A stretch of 64,000 nt of DNA, taken from assembly GCF_910594005.1 (NCBI RefSeq), contig NC_057848.1:131946155-132010154 (forward strand), in the 5' to 3' direction. The stretch's first letter is position 1. Each line of letters starts with the position of its first letter. This document shows positions 34,446 through 45,604 of this stretch, piece after piece. Made by a program: the position numbers and the translations under genes. Under the pieces are notes generated by a model, which saw only the letters and a program-made list of their open reading frames with translations, was not told the origin of the DNA and searched no databases. The stretch comes from Cervus elaphus (lineage: Eukaryota; Chordata; Mammalia; Artiodactyla; Cervidae).

Positions 34446-34690
34446 ACACAAATGTTCATGGACATTTCACATTCTTGTGTAGGTGCTTGGGGACCATTTT
34501 CTTGCGTGTTCACCTGGAAGTGAGTCATAAACTGTGTGCATAAGCATCTTTAGTAGATACTGGCAAAGAGTTTTCCAAAGTGGTTATACTATGTTGCACC
34601 ATCATTATCAGGACATGGCAGTTCTGGTTGCTTCTTAATTTCACCAACGCTCAGTGTTGTCATCAAGCTTTCTCAACCTCAAATTCGTGA
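34446..34690 (-). repeat. Old L1 ORF2 fragment
   Basis: gttttccaaagtggttatac, caccatcattatcaggacat, cttcttaatttcaccaacgc: reverse complement of old L1 ORF2. Confidence 0.65.
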
Positions 34691-34699
34691 CTCTTGAGA

Positions 34700-35585
34700 A
34701 AGGGCTCAAGTTAAGTTTCAGTTATACTCTGGTTTAATATACAGAATTGTTTGTATGTGTGTGCTTTACTGGAGAGATTACGTGGTTTTCTACAGAGCGT
34801 CAGTCCCTTGTCCCAGAGAAGGGCAGGGACCACAGCTTCAAGTTGTTGGCTTTCTTATAATCCTTAACACTGTAATGGTACACATAGTGTTTATTCGAGC
34901 CAAGATTCCTCTTGGGAAAACTAAAACTGCTGGGTAGCTGTCTCTATTTTTGAAAAGCACATTATGGAAGGCCAAACACTCTGGCATTTTGCTAGTGCTG
35001 GCGGATGTCGGGCAGTGTGTTGGCAATGTTCAAAATTTTATGCCATAAAAAAAAGAGATGATATTTATTGGGGTATTTTAGGTGTCTGTGCTAATTTGAT
35101 CAAATAAACACGTGTCTATTAATTGAAGGAGTGAAAAAAAATGACTCAGGAAGATAGATTTTAGCTGTGGGCGTTACTCTGCTTTGGAAACAACCTCTTG
35201 CCATCAGTGATGTGTCCTGATGGTTTGCAATGTGATACAGCTGGAAATGGCTAATACAAGTAGCAGAGGATTAGGGGCACAAAATCCTGCATCCTTCTCA
35301 ATACACTCTTATTCTTTGAGGTAAATGTATGGGCTTATCTTGGGAACTATTTCCTGTGGAGGTCTCCATCTCCATCAGCAGGTGTATTTAGAAAAGATTA
35401 GGAAAGTAAAGAGAACAAAGATACTGATAAAGTTTTGGTGGGGGGAAAAATTACAAATTTCAGTTTCCCAGTTGAAACACTTTAAGTTTTTTTTCAGAAG
35501 ATATTAAGTTTCATGGTGTTTAGAGAGCATTCAGTCGCTCTTCTGTTTCAGACGGTGAAGAATTCTTCTTCTTGTTTTAAAACTA
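34700..35585. other. Intron 3 stretch without recognised features
   Basis: No exon or nameable repeat. Confidence 0.5.
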
Positions 35586-35591
35586 TTTGCC

Positions 35592-35925
35592 TTCATCCGT
35601 TTGGGTTGCTATAACAAAATACCATAGACTGGATGGCTTATAAACAACAGAAATTTATTTCTACCAGTTCGGGAGGCCGGGAAGTCCAAGATCAAGGTCA
35701 CTGGCAGATCTGGTGATGCTGTCTGCTCGCTGTGTCCTTGCTTGGCAGAAGCTTCCAGACGTTCTTTTATAAGGGCGCTGATCTCATTCATGAGAATGAA
35801 GCCCTCATAACCATCTCCCAAAGACCCCCACCTTCACATACCATCACGGGGCGGGGTGGGGAGTGGTTAGGCTTCAACATACAAATTAGAGGGGGAAACA
35901 AATATTCAGTCTGTAGCACTATTCA
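35592..35925 (-). repeat. MLT1-like MaLR LTR
   Basis: ttgctataacaaaataccat, aaacaacagaaatttatttc, aagtccaagatcaaggtcac, ataccatcacgggg, ggcttcaacatacaaat. It is the reverse of the same family seen at 45955-46335. Confidence 0.7.
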
Positions 35926-36015
35926 TCCAATCAATCATCTATCCATCCATCCAATCATCCCATTATCCAACAATTGTCAAACACCAGTCAAATATACATC
36001 ACCCTTAAGCATTAT

Positions 36016-37855
36016 CAGTCAGTCAATTTAGTCACTCAGTCATGTCTGACTCTTTGAGACCCTATGGACTGCAGCACACCAGGCTTCCCTGTCCTTTACC
36101 ATCTCCTGGAATTTGTTTAAACTAACATCCATCACAAAGGAGGCAAGGATATACAATGGAAAAAAGACAACCTCTTTAATAAGTGGTGCTGGGAAAACTG
36201 GTCAACCACTTGTAAAAGAATGCAACTAGAACAACTTCTAACACCATACACAAAAATAAACTCAAAATGGATTAAAGATCTAAATGTAAGACCAGAAACT
36301 ATAAAACTCCTAGAGGAGAACATAGGCAAAACACTCTCCGACATAAATCACAGCAGGATCCTCTATGACCCACCTCCCAGAATATTGGAAATAAAAGCAA
36401 AAATAAACAAATGGGACCTAATGAAACTTAAAAGCTTTTGCACAACAAAGGAAACTATAAGCAAGGTGAAAAGATAGCCCTCAGAATGGGAGAAAATAAT
36501 AGCAAATGAAGCAACAGACAAAGGATTAATCTCAAAAATATACAAGCAGCTCCTGCAGCTCAATTCCAGAAAAATAAATGACCCAATCAAAAAATGGGCC
36601 AAAGAACTAAACAGACATTTCTCCAAAGAAGACATACAGATGGCTAACAAACACATGAAAAGATGCTCAACATCACTCATTATCAGAGAAATGCAAATCA
36701 AAACCACAACAAGGTACCATTACACGCCAGTCAGGATGGCTGCTATCCAAAAGTCTACAAGCAATAAATGCTGGAGAGGGTGTGGAGAAAAGGGAACCCT
36801 CTTACACTGTTGGTGGAAATGCAAACTAGTACAGCCACTATGGAGAACAGTGTGGAGATTCCTTAAAAAACTGGAAATAGAACTGCCATATGACCCAGCA
36901 ATCCCACTACTGGGCATACACACTGAGGAAACTAGATCTGAAAGAGACACGTGCACCCCAATGTTCATTGCAGCACTGTTTATAATTGCCAGGACATGGA
37001 AGCAATCTAGATGCCCATCAGCAGACAAATGGATAAGAAAGCTGTGGTACATATGCACCATGGAATATTACTCAGCCATTAAAAAGGATTCATTTGAATC
37101 AGTTCTAATGAGATGGATGAAACTGGAGCCCATTATACAAAGTGAAGTAAGCCAGAAAGATAAAGACCAATACAGTATACTAATGCATATATATGGAATT
37201 TAAAAAGATGGTAATAACCCAATATGCAAAACAGAAAAAGAGACACAGATGTACAGAACAGACTTTTGGACTCTGTGGGAGAAGGCGAGGGTGGGATGTT
37301 CTGAGAGAATAGCATTGAAACAAGTATACTATCAAGGGTGAAACAGACCACCAGCCCAGGTTGGATGCATGAGACAAGTACTCAGGGCTGGTGCACTGGG
37401 AAGACCCAGAGGGATGGGATGGGGAGGGAGGCAGGAGGGGGGATCGGGATGGGGAACACATGTAAATCCATGGCTGATTCATGTCAATGTATGGCAAAAA
37501 CCACTACAATATTGTAAAGTAATTAGCCTCCAACTAATAAAAATAGATGAAAAAAAATGTTAAAAAAATAAATAAATAAACTCATGTCCATCAAGTCGGT
37601 GATGCCATCCAACCATCTCATCTTCTGTTGTCCTGTTCTCCTCCTACCTTCAATCTTTCCCAGCATCAGGGCCTTTTCCAATGAGTCAGTTCTTCACATC
37701 AGGTGGCCAAAGTACTGCAGTTTCAGCTTCAGCATCAGTCCTTCCAATGAATATTCAGGACTGATTTTCTTTAGGATTGACTGGTTGGATCTCCTTGCAG
37801 TCCAAGGGACTCTCAAGAGTCTTCTCCAGCACCACAGTTCAAAAGCATCATGGGA
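36016..37855 (-). repeat. BovB LINE 3' end interrupted by an L1
   Basis: Left piece 36016-36134 and right piece 37578-37855 form one continuous minus-strand BovB when the L1 is removed: the left ends in aaactaacatccatca and the right repeats that as aaactcatgtccatca and goes on. Confidence 0.9.
36135..37577 (+). repeat. L1 (ruminant) 3' part: ORF2 end and 3' UTR
   Basis: A 1.44-kb 5'-truncated L1. The first about 1.07 kb codes the C-terminal part of ORF2 with a few stops (an in-frame tag at 36475; open again at 36640-37203). This is followed by the 3' UTR (gatcgggatggggaacacat) and an A-rich tail. It is flanked by an imperfect 16-bp target-site duplication (36119-36134 and 37578-37593, 13 of 16 matching). 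It is the largest L1 piece in the window and cannot be autonomous. Confidence 0.95.
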
Positions 37856-38269
37856 GGAGGTAAATGATTGATTCTTTTCCTTGAGTAGCTGGGGAAAGAA
37901 GACAAAATCACATGGAACACCTAGAGAATAATGTCGAGCTGACATGGGCAAATATTAATATAAGTTGCTATGGTAAGAATTCAAAGTGGAGTGAACTTTA
38001 TGTTTTGAACAGTAATAGGGGGTGAGGTGAATTTTTGGAAGGCTTCCTGAAGAAAGTGAGTCTTGAGCTGGGTGTAGAAAGTAGTTTAAGCTTTGCACGG
38101 CCAGAACTCAGAAGGCAAAGGAACATTTGAGGGCACATGGAGCCATGATGCCGGGGTGAGGTTGTCCTGCAGAGATCAGAGCATGAAGGCCTCTCCTCAG
38201 CAACCACCTCCTTCCAGCCTGGATTATTCCAGTGAGCAGAAGAAAGAGGGTGAAACAGGCCTCCTTTCT

Positions 38270-38875
38270 GTTCTTTGTGCATCTGTTTCATCTCAGGATG
38301 CTTGCCGGGTCCTCTAACTAAAGCACTCTTTCCTCTCCTGCCCCACCACAGAGAGTCACATGGTTCCCTCTTCTCATCTTTTCCTTCAAACAGTACCTTC
38401 TCAGTGAGGCCTTCCCTGACCACCTTATTTAAAATTACAATCAACCCCAAACCACCAACACTCCCTCTTTGCCTTTCCTACTCTCTTTTTCTTTCTGCTT
38501 TTTAATTAGAGTGTAATCACTTTACCATGTTGCATTAGTTCCTGCTATACGATGAAGTGAATTAGTTATATGTATACATATATCCCCTTCCATCTTGGAC
38601 TTCCCTCCCACCCGCATCCCCCATTGCACTCCTCTAGGTCACCACGGAGCACCCAGCAGCACTTCCTTCATAGCACTTATCATCTTTTAATATGCCACAT
38701 GATTTTCTTCTTTATGTTTTTAGCCTCTGCTTTGTTTATTTTGTTTCAGTCTATTACAGTGCAAGCTCCCAGGAGAGCAGAGACTTTTATCTGTTGTCAC
38801 TCAGTACTGTGCCCCCAGAGCCTGGAATAGGTGCTTAGGAGGTGGTCAAGAAATATTTGTTGACCTATGTAATTT
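38270..38875 (+). repeat. L2 LINE 3' end split by L1 3' UTR
   Basis: Left (to about 38500): cagtgaggccttccctgacc, aaaattacaatcaacccc. Right (from about 38642): cagcacttccttcatagcac, gtgcaagctcccaggagagc, ggaataggtgcttaggaggt. Confidence 0.75.
38500..38641 (-). repeat. L1 3' UTR fragment
   Basis: gagtgtaatcactttaccat, cctgctatacgatgaagtga, tacatatatccccttccatc in reverse L1 3' UTR order; inserted in the L2. Confidence 0.75.
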
Positions 38876-38884
38876 TAAAATTTC

Positions 38885-39225
38885 TTTTTCAAAAAAATTT
38901 ATCTATTTATTTTGATTGGAGGATAATTATTTACAAAAATGAGATGGTTTTTGCCATACATTGACATGAATCGACCATAGGTATACATGTGTCCCCTCCA
39001 TCCTGAAACCCCCTCCCAGCTCCCTCCCACCCCATCCCTCTAGGTTGTCACAGAGCACCAGCTTTGGGTGCCCTGCTTCATGCATCAAACTTGCAACTGG
39101 TTATCTATTTTACATATGGTAATATATATGTTTCAATGCCATTCTCTCAAATCATCCCACCCTCTCCTTCTCTGAGTTCAAAACTCTAAAAGTCTGTTCT
39201 TTATGCCTGTATCTTGTTTCACACC
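38885..39225 (-). repeat. L1 3' UTR fragment
   Basis: ttgattggaggataattatt, gccatacattgacatgaatc, ctaggttgtcacagagcacc, ttatgcctgtatcttgtttc: the reverse of a longer ruminant L1 3' UTR. Confidence 0.88.
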
Positions 39226-39434
39226 CAAAAAAAAGAAAGAAAGAAAAAGAAGTATCTGTGAGCTAATGAACTGGCATGGAAGTCATTTGAGGAGGGGGGT
39301 GGACTGGTCTTTGCCTGGAGAGTCACAGAGAAGATCTGGCAGGTTACTGAACCCATCATTAGCTTACACCTGGTTTGTAAGAATCTCAAGTGGTTCCTGA
39401 ATCTAAATATTTTCCAGAGACCTTCTTGAGCAGC

Positions 39435-39680
39435 GGCTCACAGAGCAGAGATCTAAGTAAGTGCTTGAGCTCTAAATGCACAAACCTGAGGTTAAATTCT
39501 GTTCTATTTGCATGCAAGCTGTGTGACCTTTGAACATATCACTCAACCTCTGTGTGCTTCAGAACGCATCTGTAAAGTGAAACATACAATTAGCAATTTA
39601 CTCACTGGGTTGTTGTGAGAATTAATTTAAGTAAGACCATTAACCTAGTGTCTGGCAAATGGTATTCAATAATTATAATT
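39435..39680 (+). repeat. MIR SINE
   Basis: gcaagctgtgtgacctttga, actcaacctctgtgtgcttc, gggttgttgtgagaattaat. Confidence 0.85.
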
Positions 39681-39920
39681 AAAGGCTGGAAAGTTTCATG
39701 ATCAAGAGCATTGGCTTTTGAATGTCTGAATTTCAATCCTGTTGCCACTTAGTAGTTGTGAGACTTTGATAATTATTTTACCTCTCTGTGTCTCAGCTTC
39801 TCCATCTGAAAGGATGGCTGTGAAGGTTAATGAATTAATACATGCAAAGTATACAGAACAAGGCCCGAATGGGGTAAACATTCACTCTCAGTTGTTGCTG
39901 TTAATGTTTGTTATTATAAT
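39681..39920 (+). repeat. Second MIR SINE in tandem
   Basis: gagcattggcttttgaatgt, cacttagtagttgtgagact, acctctctgtgtctcagctt. It directly follows another MIR in the same orientation. Confidence 0.85.
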
Positions 39921-39994
39921 TCCTGCAGAGCTTTGCCTAATGTCTCAGCCACTACCACAATCACCTTCCCTATTTCCCCCTACATGGACAGTTC

Positions 39995-40915
39995 TGTTGC
40001 AGGAAGAGGGACCCTTCAAGGGCCCAAGAGTGAGCTCCTGTCTAACACTTGGAAATGGATTGCCCGAGGAGATACACGGGCTGACAAAGTGAGAGCTTTA
40101 TTGGGAAGGTGTGCCCAGGAGGAGAGCAGGAGGGTAAGGGAACCAGGAGAACTGCTCTGTCATGTAGATTGCAGTCTCAGGTTTTATGGTGATGATGTTA
40201 GCTTTCTGAGTTGTCTCTAACCAGTCACCTTGCTTGGTCTGACTCAAGGTCCTTTCTGGTGGTGTACATCTCTCAGCCAAGATGGAATCCAACATGAGGA
40301 TGTCTGGGAGGTTGCTCATCTCCTCCCTCTTTCAGTTCAGTTCAGTTCAGTCACTCAGTCATGTCCGACTCTTTGCAACCCCAGGAACCACAGCACACCA
40401 GGCCTCCCTGTCCATCAGCAACTCCCAGAGTCCACCCAATCCCATGCCCATTGAGTCGGTGATGCCATCCAACCATCTCATCCTCTGTCGTCCCCTTCTC
40501 CTCCTGCCCCCAATCTTTCCCAGCATCAGGGTCTTTTCCAATGAGTCAGCTCTTCGCATCAGATGGCCAAAGTATTGAAGTTTCAGCTTTAATATCAGTC
40601 CTTCCAATGAACAACCAGGACTGATCTCCTTTAGGATGGACTGGTTGGATCTCCTTGCAGTCCAAGGGACTCTCAAGAGTCTTCTCCAACACCACAGTTC
40701 AAAAGCATCAATTCTCCTGTGCTCAGCTTTCTTTATAGTCCAACTCTCACATCCATACATGACTGCTGGAAAAACCATAGCCTTGACCCTCCCTCTTTTG
40801 GCACCTCCCAGATTCTCCTGGTTGTTTTTTGGAAGTAGCATTCTATTCCTTATCAAGACCTCCTGTTGTGAGAAAGTCAGGCTGGCCTGGCCAAGGCGAG
40901 TGGTTTCAGTCAACA
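39995..40915 (-). mobile_element. ERV LTR interrupted by BovB
   Basis: The reverse strand shows a U3-R-U5-like order. A poly(A) signal aataaa lies on the minus strand at about 40098-40103 (ctttattg on +), and a tataaaacc-like box is weak. Proposed ends are TGTTGCAGG and tcaaca. The element is about 455 bp once the BovB insertion and its duplication are removed. Flanks gttc/gttg are only a partial duplication. Confidence 0.5.
40333..40787 (-). repeat. BovB LINE 3' part inside an LTR
   Basis: From cagttcagttcagtcactca to aaaccatagccttgac, with a perfect 11-bp duplication, cctccctcttt, at 40322-40332 and 40788-40798. The minus-strand frame still codes BovB-like protein. Confidence 0.95.
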
Positions 40916-40919
40916 GTTG

Positions 40920-41320
40920 CCTAACCTCTCCAGGCCTTTCCTCTACTAAGTGTCACTGTTGTCTGTGCCTCCCTCCAGCTTCACCCATGTGATGATGCAA
41001 TCAGAACACAGTGCTGACACCAGGCTCCAAGCACTTAGAAATGAGAACACATTAACAGAGGAAGAAAGCCATTTGCCCAAGTAGAGCTTCCTGCCCTCCT
41101 CCCCCATGGGGTAGATTAAATTTCTTTTCTTCCAAACTGGAAATATAGATCAAAAGTTAAGCTTGGTCCTCCTCCTGTTTTGTCTTTGACTCGACTGGAG
41201 TCCTTGCCAAGAGCTGTAAAAATGATTGAGTTCTAGAGGGGCTGGGTGGCTGGCTCTGGCTCCCAGCCGTGAGGAAGGCAAGATTTCCATGAACAGCAGA
41301 GGAGACACTGAGAAGGAATC
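40920..41320. other. Intron 3 stretch without recognised features
   Basis: No exon or nameable repeat. Confidence 0.45.
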
Positions 41321-41328
41321 TGTTTTGA

Positions 41329-41452
41329 ATCTGTTGTTTGGTCTTTTAAAAGTCACCCTGTACCCCTTCTCCTGTGGTTGTATTCCAGCCCTTCCTAGAC
41401 TTTTTTCATTCTTGAAGATTACTGAGAACTGGAAGTAGCTTGGGCTCACCTG
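41329..41452 (+). repeat. Ancient repeat fragment, copy 1
   Basis: tgttttgaatctgttgtttg through agattactgagaactggaag. It is a diverged direct copy of 42283-42407; family not named. Confidence 0.6.
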
Positions 41453-41484
41453 TCCTTACTGCAGAGACTGGGGTCAGCATGGGA

Positions 41485-41707
41485 AGTTCAGTTCATTCAC
41501 TTAGTCGTGTCCGACTCTTTGCGGCCCCATGGACTACAGCACGCCAGGTTTCTCTGTCCAACACCAACTCCTGGAGCTTGCTCAAACTCATGTCCATTGA
41601 GTCGGTGATGCCATTCAACCATCTCATCCTCTGTCACCCCTTCTCCTCCTGCCTTCAATCTTTTCCAGCATCAGGGTCTTTTCCAATGAGTCAGTTCTTT
41701 GCGTCAA
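41485..41707 (-). repeat. BovB LINE 3' end
   Basis: agttcagttcattcacttag to caatgagtcagttctttgcg. Confidence 0.92.
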
Positions 41708-42129
41708 TGTGGGAAATAAGATGGCAAAAGGGCATCCCATATGGGACCAAATTCAGGGTGGGCAGTCTTTGCCTCCAGAGAAGGAGGGTCAGGAGAAGGG
41801 CGAGAACACCTGGAACATCAGGATTGTCACTGTCGTTAGTGATGTGTGTGCCTGCCAAGCCAGCCCATCTCATTATGGGCCGAGAAGGCAGTTTTCAAGT
41901 GTTTTCACTGGCTTACATGGCTCAAAGGCTACAAAATAAGGCCATGTGATAATCAAGTTGGTTGCTGGTTGTCTGCAAGTTTCCTTTAAATTGTCACACA
42001 TCAATCTCCGAGCCAGGTTTTCTGATTCTAGGAATTTACCCAAAGGAGATTAATTGATAAACATGGATTTATGGGTAAGAAGTGGTTGTATAAATGACAG
42101 GGCATGCCTCACGATCCTAAAACCATCAG

Positions 42130-42290
42130 CACCATCCATTTAGTGAGTGCATCCTATTTGCTATGTATCATTTGGTTTAATTCTTACAATACCCCTGTGA
42201 GATGGGTACCATTATTCAAAATCTAAGGATAGGAGTACACAAATGTTGAGCAACTTGTCTGTAGTCACACAGCTATCAAGTTTCAGAGAC
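42130..42290 (-). repeat. MIR SINE
   Basis: tttggtttaattcttacaat, ctgtgagatgggtaccatta, gtctgtagtcacacagctat in reverse MIR order. Confidence 0.8.
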
Positions 42291-43290
42291 TGTTTTGAAT
42301 CCATTCTTTGGTCTTTTCAAGCCACCCTGCATCCCTCCTCGTGTGCTTCTGTTTCAGGTCTTCTCAGACTTACATTCTTGAAAATTACTGAGAACTTCAA
42401 GTAACTTTGGCTCAAATGACTCCATCTGTTTGTATTTTCCATATTAGGAATCAAAACTGAGAGTTTTAAACAATATCTATTAATTGACCTAAAGTGAAAG
42501 TGAAAGTTGCTCAGTCGTGTCCAACTATTTGCGACCCCATGGACTGCAGCACACCAGGCTTCCCTGTTCATCACCAACTCCCAGAGCTTGCTTAAACTCA
42601 TGTCTATGGAGTTGGTGATGCCATCCAACCATCTCATCCTTTGTCGTCTGATCTTCTCCAGCCTTCAATCTTTCCCAGCATCAGGGTCTTTTCTAATGTG
42701 TCAGTTCTTCGCATCAGGTGGCCTAAGTATTGGAGTTTCAGCTTTAGCATCAGTCCTTCCAATGAATATTCAGGACTGATTTTCTTTAGGAGGGACTTGT
42801 TGGATCTCCTTATAGTCCAAGGGACTCTCAAGAGTCTTCTCCAACATCACAGTTCAAAAGCATCAATTCTTCGGTGCTCAACTTTCTTTATAGTCCAACT
42901 GTCACATCCATACATGACTACTGGAAAGACCATAGCTTTGACTAGACTATATATAGTCCATTTGACTAGACCATATATAGTCCACTAGACTATACAGTCC
43001 ATGGAATTCTCCAGGCCAGAATACTAGAGTGGGTAACCTTTCCCTTCTCCAGGGGATCTTCCCAACCCAGGGACTGAACCCAGGCTTCCCGCATTGCAGG
43101 TGGATTCTTTACCAGCTGAGCCACCAGGGAAGCCCAATTCACCTAAAGTAACAATAATACCCCTATGACAAGTTAACATAGTTTTATGGGAAAAAAAGAT
43201 GTTTTCTAAAGCAAACACATGAGTGAGTGGCATTGATTTTCATTTTTGCGTATCTTTCCCATCTTGCTGAAGAGGAAATAACTGGATTCT
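42283..43290 (+). repeat. Ancient repeat, copy 2, split by a SINE-LINE insert
   Basis: Left 42283-42494 matches copy 1 at 41329 and extends further (aatcaaaactgagagtttta). It resumes at 43136 (cacctaaagtaacaataata) and runs to about 43290. The family is an old mammalian interspersed repeat I cannot name. Confidence 0.5.
42495..43135 (-). mobile_element. Bov-tA/BovB chimeric insertion
   Basis: Read on the minus strand: the 5' half of a Bov-tA SINE (43135 to about 42985), a 24-bp unit repeated twice with one mismatch (42961-42984 and 42937-42960), then a BovB 3' end (42950 to 42495). The whole is flanked by aattgacctaaag (42482-42494) and aattcacctaaag (43136-43148), one target-site duplication with one mismatch. 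Confidence 0.85.
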
Positions 43291-43618
43291 CCTATCTGCA
43301 TTTGGCATTCAATCTGTTGTGATATGTTGCTTTGTCCCTGAGCTGGGGACTTACTCTGATATCTTCCCATGATTTCCTCAGATGAGACAAGCCTCCCTGG
43401 GCAATATTCTAAATAGTAATAATCACTGGAATGTTTCTACAAAAGCCAAATCTGAGGCACAAAAGTCTCGCAGTATCTTTGGTCATGTCAAACAAATTTA
43501 GACATTTTCCTACTTCCCCTACTTATTCCCTGAAGCTTGAAGACTTGAGTTTTTACAGCTCTAATAATAATTATTTCCTGGGTTTATCATAAGATTTCTG
43601 TAATTTTATACAACAATA

Positions 43619-43800
43619 CAGTTGGCTCTCCGTGTTTGCAGATTCAACCAACCACAGATCATGTATTATATTTATGATCGTGGTTGGTTGAATCCATGGA
43701 TATAGAACTCACGGATACAGAGGGTCAGCCCTGGGACTTGAGAATTCATGGATTTGGGTATCTGCTGTGGGTCTTGGAAACAGTACCCAAAGACACTAAA
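43619..43800 (+). mobile_element. Tigger-like non-autonomous DNA transposon
   Basis: It starts cagttggctctccgtg after a TA, as in Tigger-type elements. It contains a palindrome (arms 43641-43662 and 43674-43694 around an 11-base loop), then a block like the family's other end (gggacttgagaattcatgga, gggtatctgctgtgggtctt). No transposase frame. Confidence 0.6.
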
Positions 43801-43804
43801 AGAT

Positions 43805-44685
43805 GTAATCGCTTTTATAAACTTAGCTAAGGTGCTACTTGCTTGGGTGTAAGACACCAAGGACTGTCAGTAAATGAGCACATAAAAAGGGTAAAGTGTT
43901 TTATTTTTCTTCATCATGGTGATCTTTGTACATTGTTTGGTTTCCATTTACTCACACAGAGCTCTTTGTGGTGGTCACTTCTCACTTTGGTTTTGGCTTT
44001 AGAGTTTTGAACACACCTCCTATCTAAGAACATTTCTGATTTAGGAGGGCTTTGGCAGCTGATCTCTGACCCCATCACGTTGCTGGAATGATTGCTATTT
44101 GGTGCAGCCCCCACTGTGTTTAGGACCCAGTTGAATGCCTGGCTTTCAGTGGGGGTGACGTCTCAACTGGGCTGCTAAGCTGGCATCTATCAAGTGCAGT
44201 CTTGGAAGCCACCCCCCTACCTCCATCATATCCTTTCCATATGATGTGTGCTGTACAAAGGTGTTATCCTTGAGAAAGGAGGGAGGGATGGTGGAGAGGT
44301 ACCCATTTCACAATAGGTTGAAGGTTAACCAGAAAGGAGAAATAGGTCACTGTTGTTGGATGGGGCTCTCTGTGCAGGTCATGGTAACTCTGCCCTCACC
44401 CAAAAGGTGTTCTTCACCTTTTCCTGGGCCAAACCACATGCATCAGTTGGAAGTTCCCAGTTTCTGAAGCCATTGCCCTTATTTTCCCAGGAGCTGCTGT
44501 GGCTGTTGGTGCAGACCTTGGCAGTGACAGAGCAGGCACCAATTAATCAAATCTGCTGGGCTCACATGCTTCTTCAAGTCATCTGCTGGTGATTTCTGGC
44601 AGAACCAAAGTGTTTGTGAAAACAAGCACACTCAAAGCACTGAACAAGCTAATTGTCTGTCTGATTACTAATTTCTTCCCCTCCA
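43805..44685. other. Intron 3 stretch without recognised features
   Basis: No exon or nameable repeat; short open frames at 44246-44592 show no known motif. Confidence 0.45.
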
Positions 44686-44688
44686 TTC

Positions 44689-45600
44689 TTGGTCCTGGAG
44701 CATGGAACAACAGACTGGTTCCAAATAGGAAAAGGAGTACATCAAGGCTGTATATTGTCACCCTGCTTATTGAACTTATATGCAGAGTACATCATGAGAA
44801 ATGCTGGCCTGGATGAAGCACAAGCTGGAATCAAGATTGCTGGGAGATATATCAATAACCTCAGATATACAAATGACACAACTCTTATGGTAGAAAGTGA
44901 AGAAGAACTAAAGAGCTTCTGATGAAAGTGAAAGAGGAGAGTGAAAAAGTTGGCTTAAAGCTCAACATTCAGAAAACAAAGATCATGGCATCCAGTCCCA
45001 TCACTTCATGGCAAATAGATGGAGAAACAGTGGAAACAGTGGCAGACTTTATTTTCTTGGGCTCCAAAATCACTGCAGATGGTGACTGCAACCATGAAAT
45101 AAAAAGATGCTTGCTCCTTGGAAGAAAAGTTATGACCAACCTAGACAGCGTGCTAAAAAGCAGAGACATTACTTTGCCAACAAAGGTCCATCTAGTCAAA
45201 TCTATGGTTTTTCCAGTAGTCCTATATGGATGTGAGAGTTGGACTCTGAGAACCGAAGAATTGATGCTTTTGAACTGTGGTGTTGGAGAAGACTCTTAAC
45301 CAGTCCATCCTAAAAGAAATCAGTCTTGAATGTCCATTGGAAGGACTGATGTTGAAGCTGCAACTCCAATACTTTGTCCACTTGATGTGAAGAACTGACT
45401 CATTTGAAAAGACCCTCATGCTAGGAAAGGTTGAGGGCAGGAGGAGAAGGGGATGACAGAAGATAAGATGGTTGGATGTCATCACCGACTCAATGGACAT
45501 GAGTTTGAGTAAACTCCAGGAGTTGATGAACAGGGAGGCCTGGCGTGCTGCAGTCCACGGGGTTGCAAAGAGTCATATACGACTGAGCGACTGAACTGAA
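44689..45600 (+). repeat. BovB LINE, reverse-transcriptase C-terminal part
   Basis: The longest BovB copy in the window (about 0.9 kb). It codes, with a frameshift near 44922, the end of the reverse-transcriptase palm and thumb: HQGCILSPCLLNLYAEYIM, then NNLRYTNDTTLM where an active copy has YADD. Next comes the KVGLKLNIQKTKIM region and further C-terminal sequence. A deletion near 45297 removes about 30 bp. It ends in gactgagcgactgaactgaa. A dead fragment. Confidence 0.93.
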
Positions 45601-45604
45601 TTGA

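Noticed and set aside
36220..37203. Long plus-strand open frames (85 and 187 codons) that might be a gene
   Set aside because: They are the C-terminal part of L1 ORF2, in a 5'-truncated L1 with stops and a poly(A) tail.
40359..40913. 184-codon minus-strand open frame
   Set aside because: BovB C-terminal sequence read out into the flanking LTR.
44689..45299. Reverse-transcriptase-like open frames as a possible retron or host gene
   Set aside because: BovB LINE relic with frameshift, altered catalytic motif and the BovB 3' terminus.
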